Shown piece by piece: positions 7,703 through 16,684 of a stretch of DNA of 64,000 bases. Below the pieces are notes generated by a model. The model saw nothing but the letters and a program-made list of their open reading frames with translations, was not told the DNA's origin and made no database searches. How positions within the stretch are numbered: the stretch's first letter is position 1; each line of letters opens with the position of its first letter. The DNA is from MTP4 sp052056915 (lineage in GTDB: Archaea > Halobacteriota > Methanosarcinia > Methanosarcinales > Methanosarcinaceae): assembly GCF_052056915.1 (NCBI RefSeq), contig NZ_CP195119.1, positions 3,906,001 through 3,970,000 of the forward strand, given 5' to 3'. A program made the position numbers and the translations under genes.

Positions 7703-10111
7703 ATGCCGGAGACCAATTACATCCGCTGGTTCAGCGAAACCACGATAGACGACGTCCCGCTTGTGGGTGGGAAGAATGCATCGCTCGGGGAAATGTACAG
7801 GGAACTTACCGGACAGGGGATTAAGATCCCGAACGGGTTTTCGATTACTGCCGAGGCTTACTGGAAGCTGCTGGAGGCAGGGGGGATCCTGGAGAAGTTG
7901 GAGAAGGTTATGGAGGGGCTTGATACTTCGGACGTGGCTGAGCTTGCGAAGCGGGGGAAGGCTGCAAGGGACCTGATTCTGGAGGCGGGGGTTCCGGACG
8001 TGCTCTGGCAGGAGATTAAGGGGGCTTATGACGAGCTCTGTGAGGAGTACGGGGAAGAGACGGATGTGGCTGTGCGGAGTTCGGCAACGGCTGAGGACCT
8101 TCCAACGGCTTCTTTTGCGGGGCAGCAGGAGACTTACCTGAACATCCGGGGATATCCGGCGCTGAAGGATGCCTGCGTGCGCTGTTTTGCGTCGCTTTTT
8201 ACGGACAGGGCTATCTCTTACCGGGTCACTCATGAGTTCGACCACTTCAAGGTGGCGCTTTCCATCGGGGTCATGAAGATGGTCAGGTCGGACCTGGCGG
8301 CGAGTGGGGTAATCTTTACGCTGGATACGGAGACCGGGTTCCCGGATGTTGTGTTTATCACTGGGTCCTACGGGCTTGGGGAGAACATTGTCCAGGGGCA
8401 GGTCAACCCTGACGAGTTTTACGTTTTCAAGCCCACATTCCGGGAGGGGTACAGGCCCATTATCCGGAAGAAGGTCGGGAGCAAGGAAATCAAGATGATC
8501 TACGGGCGCGGGGATTCCAAGGTCCTGACCCGGAACGTGGACGTCCCTGAAGTTGAGAAGATGCGCTTTTGCCTGAGTGATGACGAGGTCCTGAAGCTAG
8601 CTGAGTATGCGATTGCCATCGAGGACCATTACTCGAAGAAATCAGGGAAAGCCCGACCCATGGATATCGAATGGGCAAAAGACGGGACTACAGGCGAGCT
8701 TTTTATCGTGCAGGCAAGGCCCGAGACCGTCCAGTCCCAGCGGCGCAGAGACGTGCTTGAGACCTATGTCCTGGATGAGAAGGCTGAGGTGCTTGTCCGG
8801 GGGAGCAGCGTAGGGGACAAGATCGCAGCCGGGAAGGCGCATGTTGTCCCGGATATCTCGGTTTTGCCTTCCTTTAAGCCGGGGGAAGTCCTGATCGCGG
8901 ATACCACGACCCCGGACTGGGAGCCTGTCATGAAAACGGCGGCTGCAATTGTTACGAACAAGGGCGGGCGGACCTGCCACGCTGCAATTGTGAGCCGGGA
9001 GCTCGGGATTCCTGCGGTGGTCGGGGCAGGGGACGCAACCGAAATTCTCGGCACGGGAAAGGAAATAACCGTGAGCTGTACGGGAGAAGAGGGGCTTGTC
9101 TATGCCGGCATCCTGCCTTTCCATGTGGACACCCTCAGTTTGAAAGACCTGGAACGGCCGAAGACCGAGGTCATGATGAACCTTGCAAACCCGGAAGAGG
9201 CTTTCAGCTTTTCCATGATCCCGAACGACGGGATCGGGCTTGCCCGGCTGGAGTTTATTATCAACAGCTACATCAAAATCCACCCCATGGCTCTTGTCCA
9301 TCCCGAAAAGGTTGCGGACAAAAAAGTCCTGGAAGAACTCGAAAACCTGACCGGGGGCTTTGCCAGCAAGGAAGCGTATTTTGTCGAAAAACTGGCCGAA
9401 GGGGTCTCGACCATTGCTGCGGCTTTCTACCCGAAGCCCGTGGTGGTCCGCATGAGCGACTTCAAGACCAACGAGTACGCAAACCTCATCGGGGGGAGCT
9501 ACTTCGAGATGGAGGAGAGCAACCCAATGATCGGCTTTCGGGGGGCTTCCCGCTACTTTGACGAACGCTACAGGGAAGGCTTTGCCCTGGAGTGTAGGGC
9601 CATGAAAAAGGTCAGGGACGAGATGGGCCTTACAAACCTTATCCTCATGATTCCCTTCTGCCGGACCCTGGAAGAGGGCAGGAAGGTGCTTGCCGAAATG
9701 GAGAAAAACGGGCTTGTGCGGGGAGAAAACGGGCTCCAGGTCTATGTCATGTGCGAGATTCCCAACAACGTCCTCCTCATCGATGAGTTCAGCGAACTCT
9801 TTGACGGCTTTTCCATAGGCTCCAATGACCTTACCCAGCTCACCCTGGGCGTGGACCGGGACTCCGAACTCCTGGCTGCCGAGTTTGACGAAAGGGACCC
9901 TGGCGTTATGCGGATGGTCTCCCTTGCCGTGCAGGGGGCAAAGCGAAACGGGAGGCACAGCGGGCTCTGCGGGCAGGCTCCCAGCGACTACCCTGAGTTT
10001 GCGGAGTTCCTGGTAAAAGAGGGGATCGATTCGATATCCCTGAACCCCGATTCCGTCATGAAGATCACCCTGAAAGTGCTGGAAACCGAAAAGGAGCTGG
10101 GACCGCGTTAA
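7703..10111 (+). CDS. ppsA: Phosphoenolpyruvate synthase
   Basis: An 802-residue pyruvate, water dikinase that converts pyruvate, ATP and water to PEP, AMP and phosphate for gluconeogenesis in the cytoplasm. The N-terminal ATP-grasp domain begins VGGKNASLGEM and contains VRSSATAEDLPTASFAGQQE. The central swivelling domain carries the phosphohistidine motif GGRTCHAA (His426). The C-terminal PEP/pyruvate barrel ends with GLCGQAPSD, whose Cys756 is the usual acid/base residue. Length and sequence follow the E. coli PpsA type closely, including MEESNPMIGFRGASRYF, so bacterial origin is likely. The GGGGAAGGG ribosome binding site before ATG 7703 supports the start. GC content is far above the preceding defence pair. 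Confidence 0.95.
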   Translation: MPETNYIRWFSETTIDDVPLVGGKNASLGEMYRELTGQGIKIPNGFSITAEAYWKLLEAGGILEKLEKVMEGLDTSDVAELAKRGKAARDLILEAGVPDVLWQEIKGAYDELCEEYGEETDVAVRSSATAEDLPTASFAGQQETYLNIRGYPALKDACVRCFASLFTDRAISYRVTHEFDHFKVALSIGVMKMVRSDLAASGVIFTLDTETGFPDVVFITGSYGLGENIVQGQVNPDEFYVFKPTFREGYRPIIRKKVGSKEIKMIYGRGDSKVLTRNVDVPEVEKMRFCLSDDEVLKLAEYAIAIEDHYSKKSGKARPMDIEWAKDGTTGELFIVQARPETVQSQRRRDVLETYVLDEKAEVLVRGSSVGDKIAAGKAHVVPDISVLPSFKPGEVLIADTTTPDWEPVMKTAAAIVTNKGGRTCHAAIVSRELGIPAVVGAGDATEILGTGKEITVSCTGEEGLVYAGILPFHVDTLSLKDLERPKTEVMMNLANPEEAFSFSMIPNDGIGLARLEFIINSYIKIHPMALVHPEKVADKKVLEELENLTGGFASKEAYFVEKLAEGVSTIAAAFYPKPVVVRMSDFKTNEYANLIGGSYFEMEESNPMIGFRGASRYFDERYREGFALECRAMKKVRDEMGLTNLILMIPFCRTLEEGRKVLAEMEKNGLVRGENGLQVYVMCEIPNNVLLIDEFSELFDGFSIGSNDLTQLTLGVDRDSELLAAEFDERDPGVMRMVSLAVQGAKRNGRHSGLCGQAPSDYPEFAEFLVKEGIDSISLNPDSVMKITLKVLETEKELGPR

Positions 10112-10173
10112 AAAGAGCATTTCCAATAATGCCAGCGTTAAAAAGAGATTTCCACTAAGGGCATTTCCACTAA

Positions 10174-10233
10174 GATCAGTTTAACTGAGATCAGTTTAAC
10201 TGAGATCAGTTTAACTGAGATCAGTTTAACTGA
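10174..10233. repeat. 15-bp tandem repeat, 4 copies
   Basis: GATCAGTTTAACTGA is repeated four times without change, 62 bases after the ppsA stop codon. Each unit contains the near-palindrome CAGTTTAACTG. Stop codons in every unit rule out coding. Confidence 0.9.
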
Positions 10234-10391
10234 GAGTAGTTCAAATCGGGAAAGTCCTCACTGTATCAAAAAATTATTTTTTTAGGAACAAAAAATATCT
10301 AAAAAGCGTTAAAATTTGTAAACAAATCTTTAACGGCTTCTAAATATCGGGGATTCATTAAATATTTTGCAAAGGTATTTAAGGGAATCCA

Positions 10392-10403
10392 TCTATATAA
10401 ATG
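10392..10403 (+). promoter_or_regulatory. Candidate TATA box upstream of zinc-ribbon genes
   Basis: TCTATATAAATG lies in an AT-rich region about 150 bases upstream of the first zinc-ribbon start codon. It is the best TATA-like match in the spacer and implies a leader of over 100 bases. Confidence 0.35.
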
Positions 10404-10548
10404 TCTGAAAATATTCCAAAACTCTCACATTCCGAAACTCTCTATAACGGTTCCTGGGGGTTTATCGGGGATGTATTTTGTTCCAGAGTATCTCAATACC
10501 GGGCATCAGGGAAGTGTCCGGAAAGTCCTATAAAATGGAGGATTTGAA

Positions 10549-10689
10549 ATGGGTAGTTTGAAATTTTGTCCTGAATGTCACTCTGAATTGAAAGAAGATC
10601 CCGGAAAAGATATCCAGTACTGCACCGTCTGCGGGTACTGGACCAGAAAAGGAAGCGCAAGGCTCGGGCCAATAATGATTTATGAGTAA
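10549..10689 (+). CDS. Zinc-ribbon microprotein 1 (46 aa)
   Basis: This small open frame encodes a 46-residue protein with a CPEC...CTVC pair of knuckles at residues 7-10 and 25-28, a typical four-Cys zinc ribbon, and ends in ARLGPIMIYE. The ATG at 10549 follows GGAGG with good spacing. It is paralogous to the next gene, which shares the spacing and the tail ARFEPIMIF, and this conservation of frame between two copies argues strongly that it is translated. The biochemical role is unknown. Such ribbons bind nucleic acid or protein partners. It lies between ppsA and the cdhAB pair. Confidence 0.7.
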   Translation: MGSLKFCPECHSELKEDPGKDIQYCTVCGYWTRKGSARLGPIMIYE

Positions 10690-11043
10690 GACAAAATACG
10701 CAAAGTGTACGCAAAGCACGTAAAACAGGCTGGCTTTTCAACCTGAGGGTGGGGGTTGAGAATGCTAAAAAACGCTTTTTGGAATTATTTTTTCAGGTCC
10801 GGAAAATGTGTTGCAACTTTGACACCTGTAATGCCTTCAAGTTTCTTAATCAATAATTTCTGGGGAAAATCTGTTTGAAATATAGTATTCTATGGATTTT
10901 CTATGGCATCCCTGGATAATCTATATGCGACGAGTGGTACTTATGGAGTCTGAATGTAAAATACGAGTTTGTCCAAAAGTGACAAATGAAAAATCCTCAA
11001 AAAAGCTTGAAAAAGCTGTAAAAAGGGGGGAAGATACACGGGA

Positions 11044-11178
11044 TTGCTGAAAAAATGTCCGGAGTGTGACTCCGAGCTGAAGAACGACTGTTTCGGGGAA
11101 TTCCAGTATTGCCAGGTCTGCGGCTGCTGGACAAGAATGGAAACAGCAAGATTTGAACCGATAATGATCTTTAATTAA
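11044..11178 (+). CDS. Zinc-ribbon microprotein 2 (44 aa)
   Basis: A 44-residue paralogue of the preceding microprotein: CPEC at residues 5-8, CQVC at 23-26, then CWTRMETARFEPIMIFN. A run GGGGGG at 11025-11030 is followed 13 bases later by TTG 11044, the likely start; no in-frame ATG exists upstream. DNA between the two copies is diverged while the protein pattern is kept, consistent with selection on the product. Function unknown. Confidence 0.6.
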   Translation: MLKKCPECDSELKNDCFGEFQYCQVCGCWTRMETARFEPIMIFN

Positions 11179-11197
11179 AATACGGGAGAGATACAAT

Positions 11198-11359
11198 ATG
11201 CTTGGGTTTCCCGCAAAATGCAGCAGGTGTGGTACCTCACTAAAAAAGCAGGTACTCGGTTCGAATACGTTTTATTATTGCAGGAAATGCGGCTGTACCA
11301 CGTCCGTATCCGCATCTTCCACGCTCTCCACAGCAACTGTTGGGCAGGTAAAAGCCTGA
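11198..11359 (+). CDS. Zinc-ribbon microprotein 3 (53 aa)
   Basis: A 53-residue frame starting at ATG 11198 after GGGAGAG. CSRC at residues 8-11 and CRKC at 29-32 form a four-Cys zinc ribbon, followed by a Ser/Thr-rich tail. It starts 20 bases after the stop of microprotein 2, so the two are probably co-transcribed. It is less similar to copies 1 and 2 than they are to each other and lacks the GPIMIYE-like tail. Function unknown. Confidence 0.6.
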   Translation: MLGFPAKCSRCGTSLKKQVLGSNTFYYCRKCGCTTSVSASSTLSTATVGQVKA

Positions 11360-11400
11360 TCTTAAAGGGTCCGAAGCGCTGAAGCAGCTAACAGCTAAAA

Positions 11401-11456
11401 CTGGACAGCTAAAACTGGACAGCTAAAACTGGACAGCTAAAACTGGACAGCTAAAG
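11401..11456. repeat. 14-bp tandem repeat, 4 copies
   Basis: CTGGACAGCTAAAA occurs in four consecutive copies, the last ending in G. It sits 40 bases after the third zinc-ribbon gene. Noncoding. Confidence 0.9.
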
Positions 11457-11889
11457 TAACTAATATGTCCGAATGCATACCTCCAAAAGGACGTAATCAC
11501 CTGAAGTGCCACGGCGGTTGATCGTGGTTTTTTATTTTTTTTAAAAAGGAACTATTAATTCGTAACTACACGAACTGCTTTTCGTTTCTGTTTTATTGGT
11601 TCAATCTGTTTTAATTTTTATATGTTAATCAACAGATTTATATTAATAAAGTAAATAATGGTGCTTGCCTTATTATCACTATAAATCGTGATAATTATTT
11701 CGGCAATTTTTATGAGATCAATGTTCATGAAAACGACATTCATGAAATCGACATTCGTGAACACAACATTCGTGAACACAACATTCGCGGGAACGATACT
11801 CATAAAATCCGTATTCATTAGAATGCTAACTTCATGTGAAGGTCCTACCTGGCTTGCTGGGCGCCGGAAGGACTCCAGAGGAGAAAACG
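11457..11889 (+). promoter_or_regulatory. cdhA upstream region with degenerate 15-bp repeat array
   Basis: TATA-like TTTATATG near 11616 and TTTATATTAATAAAG near 11636 precede a likely leader of over 200 bases. Within it, 11721-11825 is seven units of 15 bases of the form ACATTCRTGAAMACR, increasingly degenerate at the 3' end. GAGGAG at about 11877 is the cdhA ribosome binding site. Long leaders with a regulatory role are known for cdh operons of Methanosarcina from general knowledge; whether this one acts so is inference. Confidence 0.45.
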
Positions 11890-14331
11890 ATGAGTAAACT
11901 TAAGACCGGTACTTTTTCCGTTGAAAATCTGGAATCTCTCCAGATTACGATTAAGAGTATAGTGGGGGCGGCAGAGGACCTTTCGGGGATCACTGCCGAA
12001 AAGATGGGGCCAACTCCTAAGCCAGGAATGGCCGACCTCAGGGAGTGGGGCTTTAACCTGCTTGAGCGCTACGAACCTGTGCTCACTCCCATGTGTGACC
12101 AGTGCTGCTACTGCACATACGGCCCCTGTGACCTCGGGGGCAACAAAAGAGGTGCCTGCGGAATCGATATGAAGGGGCATACCGGCAGGGAGTTTTTCCT
12201 GCGGGTGATAACAGGGACAGCCTGCCATGCAGCCCACGGGAGACATCTCCTTGACCACCTGACCGAGACCATCGGGAGGGACTATCCGGTAGCTCCGGGG
12301 GCTTCGGACGTTATGACCCCGAACATCGAAATGATAACAGGGCTTTCCCCAAAGACCCTCGGGGACCTGCAGCACGCAATGGAGTATGTGGAAGAACAGC
12401 TTACCCAGCTCCTTGCAACCGTGCATGCCGGGCAGGAGAGTGCGGAAATCGACTATGACGCAAAAGCCCTCTTTTCAGGGCTGCTTGACCACGTGGGCAT
12501 GGAAGTTTCCGATATCGCCCAGGTTTCCGGGTACGAGTTCCCGAAATCCGACCCGGACGCTCCCCTGGTGGAAATCGGGCTTGGAAGCATCGATTCTTCG
12601 AAACCGGTGCTGCTTGCCATCGGGCACAACGTTGCCGGTGTTACCTACATGATGGACTACATGGAAACGTACGGGCTTACGGACAAAGTCGAGCTTGTAG
12701 GGCTCTGCTGTACCGCCCTTGACATGACCAGGTACAAGGAAGCCGGAAGAAGGGAACCCTACGCAAAGGTCGTGGGTTCCATGGCAAAGGAACTCAAGAT
12801 CATCCGGTCAGGGGTCCCGGATGTCATTGTTGTGGACGAGCAGTGCGTGAGAGGGGATATCGTAGCCGAAGCTTCAAAACTCCAGATCCCGGTTATCGCT
12901 TCCAACGAAAAGATCATGTACGGGCTTCCGAACCGCTCGAATGAGAGTGTGGATGCCGTCATAGAGGAGCTCAGGAGTGGAAAAGAAGCCGGGGCAGTCG
13001 TGCTCGACTACGAAAAGCTCGGGGAACTCGGGCCGAGGCTTGCCATGGAAATGGCTGCGGTCAGGAAAGCGGAGGGAATTTCCGGCCTTCCGGACGAAGA
13101 AGAGTTTGAAAAAGAACTTTCCCGCTGCACCCTCTGCGGGGAATGCCGGATTGCCTGCCCCGAGGAACTGGATATCCCGGAAGCCATGGAACTTGCCCGT
13201 GCCGGAGATCTTACGGCTCTCGAAGCCCTCCACGACCAGTGCATTGGCTGCGGCCGCTGTGAACAGGTCTGCAGAAAGCAGATCCCGATTCTCAGCATGA
13301 TCGAAGCGGCTTCGAAGAAGGTCATAAGTGAGGAAAAAAGCCTTGTCAGGGCCGGCAGGGGTCAGGTTACGGATGCGGAAATCCGGGCTGAGGGCGTGAA
13401 CCTTGTTATGGGCACTACCCCCGGCGTCGTTGCGATAATCGGCTGTCCGAACTATGGCGAGGGCAGCAAGGACGTCTATAACATCGCCGAAGAGTTCCTG
13501 AAAAGGAACTACATCGTGCTTGCCAGTGGCTGTGCGGCAATGGACCTTGGCATGTTCAAAGATGAGGAGGGAAAGAGCCTTTACGAACGCTTCTCCGGCA
13601 GGTTCGAGAGAGGCGGCTGCCTGAACATGGGTTCCTGTGTCTCGAACTCCCACATCACGGGTACCGCCGAGAAAGTGGCTGCGATCTTTGCCAGGAGGAA
13701 CCTTGGAGGCAACCTTGAGGAGATTTCGGACTACATCCTGAACCGGGTTGGCGCGGTCGGCCTTGCCTGGGGAGCCTATTCCCAGAAAGCCGCTTCCATC
13801 GGGACCGGCTGCAACATGCTCGGGATCCCGGCTGTGCTCGGGCCCCACGGTTCCAAGTACAGGAGAGCTCTTATCGCAAAGCCCTACGCCGAGGAGAAGT
13901 GGGAAGTCTACGATGCCCGGAATGGGGAGAAAATGAAGATTCCCCCTGCCCCGGAGTTCCTGCTCATCACCGCAGAGAGCTGGCAGGAATCCGTCCCGAT
14001 GCTTGCAAAAGCCTGCATCCGGCCTTCCGACAACAACATGGGACGGATGATCAAGCTTACTCACTACATCGAGCTTTCCGAAAAGTACCTGGGAATCCTT
14101 CCCTACGACTGGTGGAGGTTCGTCCGGACCGAAAGCGACCTTCCCCTCTCCCGCCGTGAAGAGTTCCTGAAACTCCTGGAATCCGAGCACGGCTGGAAGA
14201 TTGACTGGGACAAAAAGAAGATCCTCTCTGGCCCTGAAACGAAGTTCGACGTCTCGGCCCAGCCTACCAACCTCAAAAGACTCTGCAAACAGCCGGGAGA
14301 AGCCGGACAGGCTTCGAAAGCTTCGGAATAA
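11890..14331 (+). CDS. cdhA: CO dehydrogenase alpha subunit (Ni-Fe CODH)
   Basis: An 813-residue catalytic subunit of the acetyl-CoA decarbonylase/synthase CODH component, interconverting CO2 and CO with ferredoxin electrons. A Cys-rich N-terminal cluster region (CDQCCYCTYGPCDLGGNK, from residue 69) precedes two ferredoxin-like 4Fe-4S motifs, CTLCGECRIACPE from residue 413 and CIGCGRCEQVC from residue 451, the archaeal-specific insert. Nickel-site segments such as GCAAMDLG, GGCLNMGSC and GTGCNML follow. I placed the start at ATG 11890, after GAGGAG, since family members begin MSKL.TG.FS; a longer frame from 11836 adds 18 unrelated residues. The cdhB gene follows, but cdhC, cdhD and cdhE do not, so this is probably a free-standing CODH alpha-epsilon unit. 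Confidence 0.95.
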   Translation: MSKLKTGTFSVENLESLQITIKSIVGAAEDLSGITAEKMGPTPKPGMADLREWGFNLLERYEPVLTPMCDQCCYCTYGPCDLGGNKRGACGIDMKGHTGREFFLRVITGTACHAAHGRHLLDHLTETIGRDYPVAPGASDVMTPNIEMITGLSPKTLGDLQHAMEYVEEQLTQLLATVHAGQESAEIDYDAKALFSGLLDHVGMEVSDIAQVSGYEFPKSDPDAPLVEIGLGSIDSSKPVLLAIGHNVAGVTYMMDYMETYGLTDKVELVGLCCTALDMTRYKEAGRREPYAKVVGSMAKELKIIRSGVPDVIVVDEQCVRGDIVAEASKLQIPVIASNEKIMYGLPNRSNESVDAVIEELRSGKEAGAVVLDYEKLGELGPRLAMEMAAVRKAEGISGLPDEEEFEKELSRCTLCGECRIACPEELDIPEAMELARAGDLTALEALHDQCIGCGRCEQVCRKQIPILSMIEAASKKVISEEKSLVRAGRGQVTDAEIRAEGVNLVMGTTPGVVAIIGCPNYGEGSKDVYNIAEEFLKRNYIVLASGCAAMDLGMFKDEEGKSLYERFSGRFERGGCLNMGSCVSNSHITGTAEKVAAIFARRNLGGNLEEISDYILNRVGAVGLAWGAYSQKAASIGTGCNMLGIPAVLGPHGSKYRRALIAKPYAEEKWEVYDARNGEKMKIPPAPEFLLITAESWQESVPMLAKACIRPSDNNMGRMIKLTHYIELSEKYLGILPYDWWRFVRTESDLPLSRREEFLKLLESEHGWKIDWDKKKILSGPETKFDVSAQPTNLKRLCKQPGEAGQASKASE

Positions 14332-14378
14332 GCAAGGAGAGAGCAGGAGTGAGTAGGAGAGAGTAGGAGAGCTGAAAA

Positions 14379-14906
14379 ATGGTCGACACGACAAAAAACA
14401 CCAAAGTCTTCACGAGCTACGGGGTAACGACTTCCAGGACCGTAACCCCGGCAGTTGCAGCGAAGATGATCGCAAAAGCAAAGCGTCCCCTCCTTGTGGT
14501 GGGGACAGCCGCAGCCGAACAGGGGCTTCTGGAACGCATCATCGCAATTTCCAGAACCTTAAATCTTCCTATTGCAGCCACCGGGAGTTCAATGCCCGCT
14601 TTTGTGGGAAAGGACGTGGATGCCCGCTACATCAACCTCCACGCCCTGGGCTTTTACCTGCCCGATCCCGAATGGCCCGGCCTGGACGGCAACGGCAGCT
14701 ATGATACCATCATAGTGCTTGCCCACAAAAAATATTACATCAACCAGGTGCTCTCAGGGCTCAGGAACTTCAGTTCCATAAAGACGATAGCGATAGACCG
14801 CAATTACATCCAGAACGCCTCGGTCTCCTTCGGGAACCTGGGCAAAAAAGAGCATCTCGAAGCCCTTGATGAACTTATAGGGCTTCTGGAAGCGGAAGCA
14901 AAGTAA
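14379..14906 (+). CDS. cdhB: CO dehydrogenase epsilon subunit
   Basis: A 175-residue CdhB, about the usual length. It forms the alpha2-epsilon2 CODH complex with CdhA and is thought to assist electron transfer with flavin or ferredoxin partners. Recognisable segments are VTPAVAAKMIAKAKRPLLVV near the N-terminus and KTIAIDRNYIQNASVSFGNL near the C-terminus. It lies 47 bases after cdhA on the same strand; that gap is a purine-rich direct repeat of GAGTAGGAGAGA that may provide the ribosome binding site. No further cdh gene follows; the next 500 bases are repeats. Confidence 0.93.
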   Translation: MVDTTKNTKVFTSYGVTTSRTVTPAVAAKMIAKAKRPLLVVGTAAAEQGLLERIIAISRTLNLPIAATGSSMPAFVGKDVDARYINLHALGFYLPDPEWPGLDGNGSYDTIIVLAHKKYYINQVLSGLRNFSSIKTIAIDRNYIQNASVSFGNLGKKEHLEALDELIGLLEAEAK

Positions 14907-15012
14907 AGAACAGGATCCGGGTATTTCCAGATTCGGATATTTTCGGATTCGGATATTTTCGGGAAGGGAAGTTTCTCCTCCTTCTTTCCTTCCTTTTCTT
15001 TATTTTTACCCA

Positions 15013-15208
15013 ATTCTCTGTATCAAATTCTCTGTATCAAATTCTCTGTATCAAATTCTCTGTATCAAATTCTCTGTATCAAATTCTCTGTATCAAATTC
15101 TCTGTATCAAATTCTCTGTATCAAATTCTCTGTATCAAATTCTCTGTATCAAATTCTCTGTATCAAATTCTCTGTATCAAATTCTCTGTATCAAATTCTC
15201 TATATCCA
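15013..15208. repeat. 14-bp minisatellite, 13 perfect copies
   Basis: ATTCTCTGTATCAA is repeated 13 times with no change (15013-15194), followed by one degenerate copy. There are no variable spacers, so this is not a CRISPR. It lies about 100 bases downstream of cdhB. Perfect identity suggests recent expansion. Confidence 0.97.
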
Positions 15209-15412
15209 ATTCTCTGATTTCCTGATATTTTCCAATATTCAACATTTCACTTTTTTGCTCAATTTTTTCACGGTTATTGCGGTTGTTTAGGCTTTTTTAC
15301 CCGGTATAAAATGAAATTTTTAAGTAATTTGAAAAGAAAAAACTATATGAGTATTAAAACGGCATTAACCATTCGTTAATAATAACTCGAAAACCCTTAC
15401 CCCCGATTAACC

Positions 15413-16639
15413 ATGGTCGAAAAAGAAATCGATTCCTTATGCAACCAGTACGGGCTGCGAGCTACAAACTTATCGGAACTTACACTTGACATCAATTTTC
15501 CTGACCCATTACTGGAAAGTAGGTTCAGGGAACTGGAAAACACCCTTTACCTCCCCCTTTCAGATGGCGTAAACGCTGTTTCTTCCCTGTCTTTCCTCGC
15601 AGAGGCGGAGCCCTCGGCTTACATCCAGCTTGTCCTCGATCCGGAAAAAGCAAGTGCAGAATACCTTGAAGACTTTTTGAACAACCCCCTGGGCCGAAAG
15701 ATCCGGAAAGCCTGGGAAGCCAGGGGCTTCATCCGCAGGCCGGATTCCCTTTCAGAGGAAAAACTGCTGGAAGATGCTGTTTCGGATGAGACTTGTGCGG
15801 AGGGCGCTTCTTTTTCATCTGCCAGCTCAGTTGCAGAGGTCTATGGAGAAGTCTATTCGGATGTTTTTGAAGGGGAAGGAGACAGCTCAGGGGCAGTTGC
15901 GGTTTCAGGAGCTGGGGATTCCCTGGCTGCGCTTCCTCCTGTTGACATCAATTCCCTTTCCCACAGCAGGCTCTACCTTCCGGACCTGCAGACCCAGAAA
16001 GAGGTTCTTAAGGTCAAGGGTCTGATAAAAGAGCTAATGGACCAGCTGAGAGTTTTCGAGTGCAGGCTATCCACCTATCCCAAGGACCTTGCTCACATCG
16101 AGGAGAAAATCGTCCATATCCGGGAAGCTGTCCAGCTTGCAAACGACTCCGACTATGTCCTGGAACTCATCCGCAGGGGCGAGAGCAAGAAACTGGAGTT
16201 CAAGTCCACGCTCCGTATGAACCTTATGTCAGGCAAGCCGGACTGGAATATCGAGCATGCTGTCCTCAAGACCATAGTCGCCTACCTGAACACCGACGGG
16301 GGGGTCCTTCTTGTTGGCGTCTCCAACGACGGGGAAGTCCTGGGAATCGAAAACGAAGGTTTCCCGAACGAAGACAAGTTCCTCCTCCACTTCAAGCAGC
16401 TCATCAAACAGCACATTGGCCTGGACTACGCCCCCCTGATCGAATACAGCCTGGTCCCGGTAGGCGGCAAAAAGATCCTTGAAGTCGACTGCCGGAAAAG
16501 TGACGAAGCCGTCTTCATGACGCCAAACAAAAAAGACGAGGAGTTTTACATCCGGATCGGACCGTCCAGTGAACGGCTTACCGGCAGCAAGCTAATCGAG
16601 TACGTGAGCCGTTGGTATAACGGGAACGGCCAGCAGTAA
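15413..16639 (+). CDS. AlbA_2 / Schlafen-type putative nucleic-acid-binding protein
   Basis: A 408-residue protein. The C-terminal domain (about 249-395) is a clear AlbA_2 domain: RRGESKKLEFKSTLRMN, then LKTIVAYLNTDGGVLLVGVS with DGEVLGIE, and FYIRIGPSSERL near the end. This domain is shared with Schlafen proteins and many archaeal regulators and is associated with nucleic-acid binding or RNase activity in some families. The N-terminal ~190 residues are acidic and unrecognised, followed by a possible coiled-coil stretch (about 195-245). No strong ribosome binding site precedes ATG 15413. A TATA-like AACTATATGAG lies about 70 bases upstream. Neighbours give no functional hint. Confidence 0.75.
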   Translation: MVEKEIDSLCNQYGLRATNLSELTLDINFPDPLLESRFRELENTLYLPLSDGVNAVSSLSFLAEAEPSAYIQLVLDPEKASAEYLEDFLNNPLGRKIRKAWEARGFIRRPDSLSEEKLLEDAVSDETCAEGASFSSASSVAEVYGEVYSDVFEGEGDSSGAVAVSGAGDSLAALPPVDINSLSHSRLYLPDLQTQKEVLKVKGLIKELMDQLRVFECRLSTYPKDLAHIEEKIVHIREAVQLANDSDYVLELIRRGESKKLEFKSTLRMNLMSGKPDWNIEHAVLKTIVAYLNTDGGVLLVGVSNDGEVLGIENEGFPNEDKFLLHFKQLIKQHIGLDYAPLIEYSLVPVGGKKILEVDCRKSDEAVFMTPNKKDEEFYIRIGPSSERLTGSKLIEYVSRWYNGNGQQ

Positions 16640-16684
16640 AAAGTCCCCTGCGAAAAAGTTCCTCGTAAAAAAAGTAAGTTGAGG

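Noticed and set aside
11688..11897. Plus-strand open frame with pentapeptide-like repeats overlapping the cdhA start
   Set aside because: No ribosome binding site, runs into cdhA in another frame, and the periodicity is explained by the DNA repeat.
15013..15208. Repeat array resembling a CRISPR
   Set aside because: Units of 14 bases abut directly, with no spacers and no cas genes nearby.
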